Position numbers and translations under genes: made by a program. Below, piece by piece: positions 33,301-44,317 of a stretch of 64,000 nucleotides of DNA (the first letter of the stretch is position 1; each line of letters starts with the position of its first letter). Location: positions 4,154,001 to 4,218,000 of the forward strand of contig CP126203.1 of NCBI GenBank assembly GCA_030272155.1. The letters are read 5' to 3'. The DNA is from Tetradesmus obliquus (taxonomy: Eukaryota > Chlorophyta > Chlorophyceae > Sphaeropleales > Scenedesmaceae). The notes beneath the pieces were generated by a model, which did not search any database, was not told the origin of the DNA, and saw nothing but the letters and a program-made list of their open reading frames with translations.

Positions 33301-35679
33301 GACTTGTGTTGCGTGCATGTACAGGGCATTTGCAGCAGGGTACATATGCACAGGGAGCGAGCAGTCCTGCCTTGCTCAACAGCACTTGTATGTACTTGTC
33401 GCGGTTGCCAGCAGATGCAGGAGCAGCATCCTTGCTTGAGTGGCATGGTTGTGGTGTGGGCGGCGGTATGTGCTACTCAGCCAGCAACTGTCATGCTGGT
33501 AGCCGGGTGGGTTGCCGTGTGGCTGGCAGTGTGGTGTGCGCCCACTTTGTAGGTGCGCTTGGGATGCGGTAGCAGGAGGGATGAAGGAGGTGAGGGCGGT
33601 TCTGAGGGAATCATCAGCTGCAAAACAGTGATGGTAAAAGTGGCAGCAGCAGTGCATCCATCCGGGGCACTGTTGTACCACGAAAAGAAGGGTGGAAGGA
33701 AGGGAGGGTATATAGCATGCGCTCGACTGTTGCAGCACTTTTAGGTGTTGTATGGTTAGGGTGACAACCAGCTGCGCTGGGGTGTCACCTGCTTACTGCT
33801 AGCTGCGCCTGTCTGTTGGCGTGCTGCATGTTGTTGTGGTTCACTGTGGTTTCGGTTTGTGGTTGTTTGGTGCTGGTGTGTTGTGTCGTCGAGTTACAGC
33901 TGCTTGGGCGCCTTGCAAGCAGCGGCGTATCCTGCAGGACATCACAGCATCTCTGGCATCAGCTTTGTTACGTGTTGTGTGTTGTGTGGTTCACTATCTT
34001 GCATGAACTTTGCAGCTTATCCATGGCCTTATGTATGGCTTTGCTGCTTGTTTTGGTTGTTGTTTGGCTTGGCAGTGTACACTAAATGCCAGTGTTGATT
34101 GAAGAACAGCACGATGTGTCATGGACACCACGCACACTACGCGGCAGCTGCAGCAAGCAGCCGCGTGTATTGCACGGTACCTGATGCCCCCAGGTGGCAG
34201 TTTTGCTTTTCGCACACCATATACGCATAACTAAGGGAACGTATTGGCCGGGACTTTCTTCTTTACTACTCAATGCTGGCTCCCAAGCCAGCTGGGCGGA
34301 GGGGGTTGTTTGCTAGCTGGATTGTTGTTGTTGCTAGCTGCATTTCTCAGCTGTAGTCGGGCTTGCTCAAGCCGCGCTGTGATGTGACACTACACCTTTG
34401 GCGTCTAGTAGACCATAGCTGCATGTGTTGAACCAGATGTGTGTGGCTTGGCTGTATGTGCTGCCTCAGCGCTGAGTTTGCTGCGTGCACAGATGTGTGC
34501 GTGTTGCAATCTGTGCATATCCCCCCTGCTGTGCACCTGGCATGTTTTGGCGAGCTAGGGAAGCATCATCCGCTCTGCTGCTGTCTTTCACTGTCGAACA
34601 CGTCATCTGGGGGTTTGGTTTGTTGTGTTTGGGGGGTTTGCTCGGTTCCAAGGCCGGAGCAATAGAACACCCCAGCAGTACTGTGCTATGTTGTTTTCGC
34701 TTGCCGCTGTGCTGCTGACATGTTTGATGTTGTTGTGTTGGACGTGTGAGGTGTGTGCAGCAGACTCCACAAGCACAGATGGCTTTCTGCGGGGCCATGT
34801 GCCGCCGTTGTATCTTTTGCTGTAGCCCTTGATTATCGTGTACCATCATCATCGACGATTGATTTGTGTGCTTGATGTCGTGGCGGTTGTTTGAAGCCAC
34901 GTGCATTGCTGCTGTGCCGCCATATGCGCCTGTGTTACCTGCACGTTGCGCATGTGTGTTGACGGCGTGGTTCACTGCTGCACTGGAGCAACAACGAAGA
35001 GAAGAACATGCGTGGTGAAATGATGTGTAAGCTCAGCAGGCAGCGGAAGCGAAGAGTTTGCAGCATTGGCTGGGGTTGGTACCTCCTGCAGTTGGGTCTG
35101 TGATTTGGCAGCACCTGTGACACTCACTCCGGTGCATGTGGTATGGGTGGGTTGCCCATATCTTGTGGTAGGGGGGAATACGCGGACAGCTTGGTTTGTT
35201 GAGATATTTTGATTTCATGTTGTTTATGTAACTGATTACCAAAAACCTGCACTGGCCATGGCCTTCTGTCTTTACTGCTTCTCTCCTTTTGTCATCGAAG
35301 TTCAGGGAAGGGCACATTAACCGTTGAAAACGCTGTGCACGCCTTCTCTGGCCGAGCGGTGAACTTCTGCAAGAACCCGAAGTGCTTCCAGCGACGCACG
35401 TCTGGATGACTCCAATCATCCCAATCACAAAAGAGTGAAAAAGACCTTTCAGCTAGTTCTTGTATCCAGTGAGGTCGATAGGCGCATATTCGCTGACAAA
35501 ACCCAAGTGTGACAGGGAAAAACACAAAGAAGAAGCTGCAACTCTCCGTACACAGGTAGAGACAGCTCATTGATATCACAAAGCCTTTTTTACAGACACA
35601 AATTAAACATCTGCAGGCCGAGCACTTGCTTTGTTGAGCCGCAGTCTTCCCCGGGAGCCAATACGCCACGTGGTTCACC
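30342..35679. other. 5.3-kb region without a recognisable gene
   Basis: The plus strand is rich in G and T (runs of TGTGTTGTG type). The first part is probably the 3' UTR of the PLATZ gene. Small tandem units occur at 31617-31655 (GGAAACTTGCA), 32004-32050 (TGTTTGACCACGGTTGAC) and a larger one at 32891-33087. No open frame shows a domain motif, and no tRNA or rRNA fold was seen by eye. Confidence 0.5.
32891..33087. repeat. 98-100-bp tandem duplication
   Basis: Two adjacent copies starting CTGCTGTGTG at 32891 and 32991 and ending GCAGCGCATTGGTCAGA. They share GTGGTGGTGCAACGGCAGCT and differ by a 2-base indel and a few substitutions. Confidence 0.85.
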
Positions 35680-38600
35680 ATGCGGGCACTCTGCCTTCTC
35701 GTGTTAGCTGCTGCAGCAGTTACATATGCTTCAGCACAGGACGCTGGTGTGGAGGCATCAACGATACATGGCCCTGGCAGCAGGTGCGTGCCGATTTGAT
35801 CATGCTCGATTTGATCAGAGTTCTGGCCAGCGAGCAGCAGCGGAAGCTACGCCATGTCCGCGTCTCCTTATGTTGATCTGAAATGCTTCCAGTGGTCTCA
35901 AACGGTGCTGTCCGCTCAGCTGCTTCGATCGGTCAACTTTTGCCAGACTCGCCCCTAGAGCAGCACTGCCTGGTGATGCAGCAGTCGATCTTCACATACA
36001 TATAGTGACGGTCAGCTGCAATTTTACCGATACTGACAGCCGTCTCTCGCGGTAACAGCTGCAGGAGCAGCTCAAGTATCGCAAGTAACAGCAGCAGCAG
36101 CCTGTCACATGCCGCATGTGACTTGCTTGCTTTTCACTCAGATTTGGTTCACTCAGAACGCCGCATGCAGGTGGACAGGCAGTCAAACATGCCAGCTGTC
36201 TTTGACGTTTGACCGCTTGCAGGAGCAAGTCCTTTGTCATTTCTGTTGACCACCAAGTGGCATCCAGCCAACCCTACCCACGCGGTGCAAACAGCAAACA
36301 GGTGTCCATCACTGTTGGAACCGGCAGCGCTGCAGTCGCCTACAAATTCACTGTTGATACCGGCTCGGCAGTACTGCTGCTCACCTGTAAGACCCCTACC
36401 AGCACAGCCAACTGCAACGGCAATTTGCCAGCCAGCAGCAACTACGTGCTGACGCCAGTTAAGGAAGTGACGGGCGCCGCAACGTGTTCAGTGAACGCCA
36501 CAGGCATTGGGTGCCTGCTGCCAAACAACAAGTGCTTCATTTCTGAGCCAGTGAGTGGATTGGGCAGGGCTGCAAAATGCTGCGGCACAGTTGTGCATTT
36601 ACCATGCCTAGAACTGTCATTTTACAGATGAAAACCTCTACGACTTCAGGTTTAAACACAGGCCTGCCCTTGTGCTGGCTGCAAGCTGGGCAGGGCTGCG
36701 GAATGCAGCATGTAGCAGCCTCTACCTAGCCTGCGAAGGCATGCGCAGGCACAGGCCCTGCCCGTGTGCTGGCTGCACGCTGGGCAGGGCTATGAAATGC
36801 GGCACTGCCTTAAAATGCGGCAGCCTCTCCCGAGCTTGCAAACACATGCACAGGGAACAGGTCCTGCCCGTGTGTTGGCCGCAAGCTAGCCTATGATGTT
36901 GCTGACCAAACAATGCTGCCCTGCATTGGTTGCCAGCCGTGCTAGCGTATTTGCTGGATTCAGCAGTGCGTATTCATACATACAGTTCAACAGCTGTGCA
37001 GCATGCAGTGACTGGGTCAAGCTGCATGACCAATCACCTGCCCAGCACACCTTTCACGTATTTGTTCCCAACACCGCTGCTGAGCAAGGCAGCATAATCA
37101 CCAACAAACCCCTCCCTCATCAACACATCAGAAAGAGCCTGAACACTGAGCCGTGTCTTGTTGCGCTGCCCGCAGTTGACCGGCAACCCTGGCTACTACA
37201 ACATCAACAACTGCCTCATCACAAACGCACTGCTTGATATACATGCCGGCACAGGTTTTGAGCTGTTTGCTGATGCCACTGCGCACCATGGCGCCACGTC
37301 GCATACATCAGCATAACATGTTCCTGTACCCTACCCCATTTGCCAACTATTTCGCCCAAAGGCTTACATGCATAACAAGTGTAACCATGCTGTCACCGTG
37401 CAACACCTCGATGCGCTGCCTGCAGTTGACTGGCAACCCAGGCTACTACAACATCAACAATGGCCTCATCGCACAAGACACAGTGACCGTGCAAAACGTC
37501 CTATCCGGCGGCAGCCTCTCATTCCCAGGCCTGTTTGGCTGCGCAGAGGCCTACATAAACTGCACCCCTGCAAACCCCGACTGCTTCAACCAGACAACGC
37601 AGTGCCCTGCAGCGGGCAGCAGCAGCAGCAACTTGTTTGATGGGACCTGCCCTGGTAGCGGCAATGGCATTGAGGCTGGCTGGACATTCAATGTGGGAGG
37701 GCCCCCCAGTGCCATGGCTGTGCCTGAGCAGGTCTACCAGGCTGGGCTCATCAGCAAGAAAGTGGTGAGTGGGGACAGTGACACACGCTTCTTCTGGCTA
37801 TTAGATACTGCATTGGGTGCTTAGTGTCTGTGTCGCAGCAGGAGGCGCTCCCAGTGCCATGGCTGTGCCGGAGCAGATCTACCAAGCGGGGCTCATCAGC
37901 AAGAAAGTGGTGAATTAAGCTAGCCACACAATCCCCACCTGCCCGCTATTCTCAATGGCTGATGCTGTTCTGTGATGCAGCAGCAAAACACATACAGTCA
38001 ACGACTTGAACCTACAACCTCGCTGCTGCTGCTGCTGCTGCTGCATCCCGCCCAACCTGCAGACCGGCTTCTGCTACCAGCGGCCCCAAAAGGACTCCAG
38101 CTGCTCCCTACCACTGTCTCCCAACAGTGCTATCGCTCTAGGCCCAGCCCTACCCCGTGCAATTGCCTCATCCGCCAAGCTGCAGTCAGCACCCCTCATC
38201 CCTGCGATATTCCCACCCCCAATGCCCGGCTCTGCGGCCCCTTATACACACACCTTCAGGTCGCTTGTTGATACTGCAAGCGTGCCTGTGTTTGGCAGCC
38301 AGGGGCAGGCTTGGACGGGCAGCTATGAGGGTGTCAGTGTTCTGTGGGACACAGGTGAGCACGTGTTGCTGCTGCTGCCGGTGCTGCTGCTGCTGCTGCA
38401 GGCACCAACGGCTGTGCATGCTGGCATGCCTGGTTCATGTGGTGTGCAGCTTGCACGTGTTTCATGTTTGTGCATGCACCACTATTATGAAAGCAGCTGC
38501 TGCATGCCACCAGCAGGAAGTACCGCGTGTCACAGCCGCTGTTGTTGATGCATTGCTGCCGGCAGCAGGACAGTAGCAATCCACCTGATGCGCGCATGAT

Positions 38601-39275
38601 GCTTTGCAAAACAGCCAGCACAGGTCCTGCAGCTGCAACTGTGCCATTGCCACCACCAGGAACCTACGAATTATTTAAATTACGCCTTGCCTCTTCTCTC
38701 CCTCCCAACTTACTTTTCCAACAGGTGCATATGGTCAGAGCACCATCCCAACCAACGCCTACAATGCATTCAAAGCATACTGGATTGCCGCATCTGCTGC
38801 GGCAAAGTCATCTGCTGTCGCAACAATGTATCAGTTCACAATACAGCCGTGCCTATCTGCTTCGGAAGTCTGCGGGTCCAATGTTCCAACCTTGGACCAC
38901 ACATGCCAGCAGATCACGCTGCAAGCTGGCAGGCGGTGGACTCCGAGGCTCATTTCAAAAGCTAAGGCGCTGCTTGCCTCCATGTATCCTGCAAGCATCA
39001 ACATCCAGCTGCAAGGAGGAGCAGTAGCACAGCTGCCAGCCGCATTCCCACTCAGCCTCTGCGGCGGCACAGCCAACAACACGATGACAACAGCCGTCGC
39101 AGTGTGCTCGTACATCCAGCCAACGCCTAATGGTGCTGGGACCTACTTCTGGCTAGCAGGGCCATGGTTTGCGGGCCGTTTTGTGCAGTTTGACTCGTCC
39201 GCGCCTGCTGCTGGCTACCCTACCTCCACAGGTACTGTGTACTGGAGTGACCCCATCAGCAGCTGCGCCTTCTGA
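35680..39275 (+). CDS. Secreted pepsin-like aspartic protease (family A1)
   Basis: Five exons: 35680-35783, 36223-36550, 37426-37764, 38063-38354, 38725-39275; 1,614 nt, 537 residues, all junctions in phase. The start gives a signal peptide (MRALCLLVLAAAAVTYASA). Catalytic motif one is FTVDTGSAVLLL (Asp80) and motif two is VLWDTGAYGQSTIP (Asp353), the two DTG sites of the bilobed pepsin fold. Several Cys pairs (TCKTPT..NC, NCTPANPDC) suggest extracellular disulfides. The protein ends in YWSDPISSCAF. Introns contain extra copies of exon parts: the start of exon 3 at 37166-37240, and its end at 37841-37912. Exon 4 follows a run of CTG triplets and a CTGCAG acceptor at 38062. Substrate is unknown; wall or extracellular protein turnover is a reasonable inference. 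A small extra exon near 36629 cannot be excluded. Confidence 0.82.
37166..37240 (+). pseudogene. Extra copy of the start of aspartic protease exon 3
   Basis: After a CCCGCAG acceptor the sequence reads LTGNPGYYNINN, as in the real exon at 37426, then diverges to a TGA stop within about 25 codons. About 100 bases of upstream intron are also related. Likely a tandem duplicate left in the intron. Confidence 0.65.
37841..37918 (+). pseudogene. Extra copy of the end of aspartic protease exon 3
   Basis: Reads PSAMAVPEQIYQAGLISKKV, one residue different from the end of exon 37426-37764, and is followed by GTGAAT where the real exon has GTGAGT. It has a possible AG acceptor at about 37841 and an in-frame TAA straight after the donor. 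Confidence 0.7.
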
Positions 39276-40000
39276 GCACACACCGGATGTCTTGGCACAC
39301 TGCCGGCATGCTCATTATTCCAAATTTACAATAGCAGTAGCAGCCACGCTCCTGCTGTGGTGGTGTGCCCGTACTTTGTGGGTGCAGCGTTTGATTGTGG
39401 CTGGTTCCGGCGTGCGGGGCCGTGGTCTCCGGGCCGCTTTGTGCAGTTTGACTCGTCCGCGCCTGCTGCTGGCTACCCGGGATACACAGGCACTGTTTAC
39501 TGGAGTGACCCCATCAGCAGCTGCGCCTTCTGAGCACACACCAGGTGCCTTGGCGCACTGCCGGCTTGCTCATTATCTCAAGTTTACAATGCAGCGGCAG
39601 CCGCACACCTGATGTGGCGGTGTGCCCGTACTGTGTGGGTGTTACATTTGATGGCGGGTCCATCTGGCTCGTCCGCGCCTGCTGCTGGCTACCCGGGATC
39701 CACAGGCACTGTTTACTGGAGTGACCCCATCAGCAGCTGCGCCTTCTGAGCACACACCAGGTGCCTTGGCGCACTGCCGGCTTGCTCATTATCTCAAGTT
39801 TACAATGCAGCGGCAGCCGCACACCTGATGTGGCGGTGTGCCCGTACTGTGTGGGTGTTACATTTGATGGCGGGTCCATCTGGCTGGCAGGCCGCTTTGT
39901 GCAGTTTGACTCGTCCGGTCCTGCAACTGGCTACCCGGATTCCACTGGCACTGTGCACTGGAGTGACCCCATCAGCAGCTGCGCCTTCTGAGCACACACC
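39276..40000 (+). repeat. Three tandem decayed copies of the aspartic protease 3' end
   Basis: The last coding segment (GRFVQFDSS ... STGTVYWSDPISSCAF and stop) recurs with stop codons ending at about 39533, 39749 and 39991. Spacing of the shared AGCTGCGCCT core is 258, 216 and 242 bases. The second copy lacks GRFVQFD; all keep the C-terminal codons and the following GAGCACACACC. No upstream exons accompany them, so they are not complete genes. Confidence 0.85.
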
Positions 40001-41160
40001 AGCTGTCGTGGCGCACTACCGTCTTGCTCAAGTCCTGCAGCGGCAGCTGAGCGCCTGCTGTAGCCCACATGCCTGAGTTGTATACAGATGGCTTGCATGT
40101 AGATGCATGCAAGCTGGACAGCAATGATGCTGACGAGGCATACGTATTTATTTTTGTGTTAGTGGCTGCGGCATCATGCAGGGCAGCAGGCTGCTCCCTT
40201 GCACCCTACCGGAAAGCTTTCGCACATTGCCTTGTTGCTGGTGTCCTTTGCTGCATGTGGGCTTCATGGTTGAGTTAAGCAATCGGTGTTTCAGTAATTT
40301 GCTTTCAGGATGTGTTCTTGCTGATTGTCGACCAGCAGCTGGAAAGTGTGCTGTGCTTGCGAATGTGTTGCTTTTATATTGAGACCCCAGCTGCCGCAGT
40401 CGTCCACTGTTTGCTGCAAATGATTTGTTGCCGACACAGCTGTCTGCATGGTCATTGAATCAAGGTGCAGTCGTTGCCGTTATGGCGACGGCCGTATCAC
40501 TGATCTTGCCGTGTCTGCTTTTTAACGGGATCAGCAAAGTGACTGCTGCCAGTCACTGGCTAGTAGCATTGATTGCCTATCCATGATACATTTGTTGCAG
40601 ATGATCTGTCACAGATCTGTCACAGATGGTTTGTGATGTCAACCTGACTTTCAGTCTTCTGCAGCACACTCACTGTGTTTTCCGTCATGGCCATTGCAGT
40701 CATAGACCCTAGGTTTGTGCTGTTGCTCCTTTGTGTTACTCCTTTAGTCCACTAGCCTGCCGGTTGGCACTAGGCGTTGTCACTGGAAGCCTTCCGGCAC
40801 GGTGCCGCAGCAGAATTGCAGATGCCCTAAGCGCGAGCACATTGTGACGGCGCCGCCACAGCAGCTGCGCTGAAGCATATGTTGAGTGACACGGCTGTAG
40901 CGCAACATGTGTTGGCTTCAGATTGTGCGCTAAAAGTTCGAAACGGTACCGCAGAGTACGATGCGTCACGGCAGGCTGTATTGGGCTTGCTGCTGTTATG
41001 AAGGGTGCAGCTGATGCCTGTTACACAGGTGTGACAGGTGTTTCTGGCTGATTCTCAGATACAGTAATGCGCAGCTAAGGAACGTTGAGCAGTCCATTCG
41101 TGTTTACATGGAAGTGCTGATTTGTTACGCACACTCTTTGTCAGAGATGATATTTGAAAT
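40001..41160. other. Intergenic stretch; nothing recognised
   Basis: About 1.1 kb between the duplicated protease tails and the first visible papain-like exon. It should hold the signal peptide and propeptide exons of that protease if it were intact, but no such sequence could be identified. Confidence 0.45.
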
Positions 41161-41624
41161 AGTTACATCTGGGTCCCTGGAACCACATATGCATCTTCGG
41201 TGGTAACACAGGAAGAGGCAGAAGTACTGCTGCTTGCTACATCACCACACAAATACGATGCACGTAGCAGGGCGCAGACTGGCGGTTGGGACCTAGCAGG
41301 GCCTGTTGGCGACCAAGATGCGTCTTAAGCGCTTAGCTAGAAGGCAGAGTCCGCCAAGGCTGGGCACAGCCTGCAGCAAACATGCCTCTTGTGCTGCTGC
41401 TGCAGACGCTCTGCCAGTCATGCTGTGCAAACTTGCAACACATGTACCCAAGGCTGGGTTCATTGCGGTGCAGCAGCAGTGCGGCGCCACCCCTTCTGGT
41501 GCTTCAATCTTCCAGCATGCAGTGTCAATCGGGTCCTGTTGCTGCTTGTGCTGCTTGCTTCTGCTCGATGCCAACACCCTGCACGCACTGCTTCACTGCC
41601 ACTGCATGCTTCACACCTCCACAG

Positions 41625-41665
41625 GTGCATGTGCATCCTGCGTGACTCTAGAGGTGTCAGCCTAG
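41625..41665 (+). pseudogene. Truncated copy of the catalytic-Cys exon
   Basis: After a CCACAG acceptor it reads GACASCV, as in the exon at 41892, then LEVSA and a TAG stop. The preceding intron end is also similar. An intronic exon remnant. Confidence 0.65.
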
Positions 41666-43030
41666 GGTGTGATGATGCTTGGCTAACGGCGGCTGCAGCC
41701 GCCTCACACCCTACAGCTGTGTCACATGGCTGGTTTTAGCACTTGCACACACCGCCACCTGTGCTGCTGCTAATACTGTGTGTAATCTGCCAGCACAGAG
41801 TGCTGTTCATGTCCAGCTGCTGCTAGCAATCCCTGCGCTCGTGATCACGGATTCACTGCCTGCACTGGCTGCATGCTGCCCGCCTCCTCAGGTGCCTGTG
41901 CATCATGTGTGGCATTCAGCGTCACATCTGCTGCACGCGCCGCAGTTGCAGCAGCGCTGCAGACAGATGCCTCCACAGTCAGCCTCAGCCCACAGGACTT
42001 CTTTTTCTGCAAGTCCCTGGGCCGCCAGGAGGAGCGCAGCTGCAGCAGCGGCATGTCTGTTGCTGCTGGCATGCAGGCTTTTGCAGAGGGACATGCATAG
42101 GGGCAGTACCTTGTGACGAAGCGCTGTCTTCCGTATGTTGCTGACCGTACATCTGCTGGCATTGCTAGCAGCTTTGGCACGGGAATCTGCCCCAAGGGTT
42201 TACTGGCGGGGGTGGCAGCAGCAACGGAGGCGGCAGCAGCATTGATGGAGGCAGCAGCAGCGCTAGCCTGCTGCCTTTGCTGGACATGGGTGGGTTTGGT
42301 GGCGCCTGCCAGTACATGTGCGACCAGGTGCGGCCGGGCAAAGCACACCTTGGAGCAAGATCGCTATCGTGCTTTCATCATTGCAGCAGCAGAAAGTCAA
42401 CCCTGTAGCACACCCCTGCTCACCACCTTCTGCCCCTGTTAGCAGCACATACTCCAGTAAGCTTACCCTTCTGCCACTCCAGCTGATGATGGTGCCACAG
42501 TAGATCTATGCATTTATGCATGTATGTATCTTTCATCTGTGCATCTGTGGCTTGCGTTCCTTCTTGACTTGTTGTAATGTCCTTCTTTGTGCCGGCGTGG
42601 CCGTGCAAGTAGACAGGTCCAACAAGGCTGGCCGCTTCACCTTCACTACGCTGGGCAGCGCCTGGGAGGTGCAGGTAAACATCCTGGCACACGGCAGCGC
42701 TGTCGTCACGAGGCTGGAGGTGTTTTCGGACCTGCAGCCGTTCTTTGCACAGCAGCCCAAGGGAGTCTACCCAGGGCCAGGTCAGTTGGGTGAGATGGTG
42801 GGCTGGTGGACTGGTAAGCTGGTGAGCTGGTGGGCTGGGGGGCTGGGGGGCTGGGGGGCGGGTGCGCTGGATTTGTGTAGGCCCAGGGTCAGCTGGTGGG
42901 CTGAAGCAGCATCGACCATACTGTTGCAGAGATGCAGAAGCAGTATCTTTCACAGCAAAGGTGGTTCGTGCCGTGCGTCAGGCACTGCATTAATAACCAC
43001 TGCTGCATGCTTAACCGCTGCCGCTGCTGC

Positions 43031-43041
<11 letters not shown>

Positions 43042-43110
<69 letters not shown>
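43042..43110 (+). repeat. (CTG)23 triplet repeat upstream of a splice acceptor
   Basis: Twenty-three CTG units ending 30 bases before the CTGCAG acceptor of the protease exon at 43141. Confidence 0.95.
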
Positions 43111-43112
<2 letters not shown>

Positions 43113-43865
43113 GTTTACTGCCTTGTACTGCCTGCTGCAGGGCGCGGTGCAGCCCATGTTGAGTCCCACTCCATCACCCTGGTCGGTTACAACTTGCAGG
43201 ACAAATACTGGATTGCCAAATCTTCTTGGGGTGTCAAGTTTGCAGACGGAGGGTTCTTCAGGGTGGCGTTCAATGCATCTGTCGGGGTGTGTAACCCCAA
43301 AGACACGTTCGCGATGAAGTTCAATCCTGACTTCCCGCCTGCACAGCCGCCAGTGACGAAGCTCCCTGGCAGGCAGGGGTGCTACACCTACAAAGCTGCC
43401 CAGTCTGACTATGCCTATAAGGTGGGCGGCATGCAAGGTATTCATTTATACAAACGATCGTTACCGTGCAGCGTGTTGTGTGAGGTTGCTGCTGAGCGCT
43501 GCTGCTGCTGCTGCTGCCATGTGACTTTAGTGCCGCTCGGCATGTGGGCGTTTGTGGCGCGCTGGTGTGCTCTGCATGCGGTCGCCTACATACTTACAGG
43601 GCACAGCCGTTGCATCACATACATCTATACAGTACAAGGTCACATACACATGTATGACTTTCAAAACCAAGTGTGTTGTGTCTGCTTCCCTTGCGCCCTG
43701 CAGGTGGCTGCAGTGTTTGGCCTGCCTGTGCAGCAGCTGCTGCAGGACAACTTGCGTGTCATACGCACACCAGAGCAGCTGCTAGGGGGCCTCACCCTCA
43801 CCCTGTGTGGCATACAACTGGTAAAACCCAAGCCTAAACCTCGGCCGCCTGTGGTGGCTTAACAG

Positions 43866-44247
43866 GTTGAAGCTTTGCTGGCCATACGCAGCATGATTGA
43901 CAAAAATGGGGTACTGGCGTCCAGCTGGAGCTTACAGAATGCTAACAGATACTCAGGTGTGCTGTCAATATGTGTCTGTGTTCTTGTGCAACTGTTGCTG
44001 TGTGGTGCAGAAGAGACTGGGACCAGACCTACCTGATGCAGACATTCAAAATGAACTGTGCCAGTTGTGCTGCATCTCTTCTGGTGCAGAGCACATGCAC
44101 AACCTAATTCGCCAAGCAATGAGTTTACAAGCGCTTCCCAGCAATGCAGTTTTCACTGCCATCTGTGCCATTGGCAAAGTTGCTGTGTGGCATTGATTGA
44201 TGACATGTTGTGGTGGCATGGGCTACAATGCTGTGCTGCCACAGCAG

Positions 44248-44317
<70 letters not shown>

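Larger units (their letters stand above)
41161..43862 (+). pseudogene. Papain-like (C1A) cysteine protease with C-terminal LysM domain, decayed
   Basis: Recognisable parts: 41161-41317 (KYDARSRA ... AGPVGDQ), 41892-42327 (GACASCVAFS with the catalytic Cys, PQDFFFC, RCLPYVAD, CQYMCDQ), 42627-42780 (WEVQVNILAHGSAV), 43141-43421 (SHSITLVGY with the catalytic His, then YWIAKSSWG) and 43704-43862. The last two exons form a LysM motif (CYTYKAAQSDYAYK / VAAVFGLPVQQLL). LysM binds chitin or peptidoglycan-type glycans. Lesions: the donor after GDQ reads AT instead of GT (41318-41319); an in-frame TAG at 42098-42100; a frame change in the G-run near 42205. The usual active-site Asn of NSWG is Ser, and SCW reads SCV. 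No signal peptide or propeptide was found. Phases of the last four pieces otherwise agree. Most likely a pseudogene; sequencing error could explain the indel but not all lesions. Confidence 0.75.

Noticed and set aside
35292..35681. 129-residue minus-strand frame upstream of the aspartic protease
   Set aside because: It overlaps the protease start on the opposite strand and has no recognisable family or splice support.
42098..42100. TAG read as a sense codon, as in chlorophycean mitochondria
   Set aside because: All other genes here, including psbO, are nuclear with standard stops; one TAG together with a broken donor is better explained by decay.
42516..43862. A continuous 448-residue frame over the papain-like region
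   Set aside because: It reads through introns, including the (CTG)23 tract. Splice sites at 42780/43141 and 43421/43704 restore the protease and LysM motifs.
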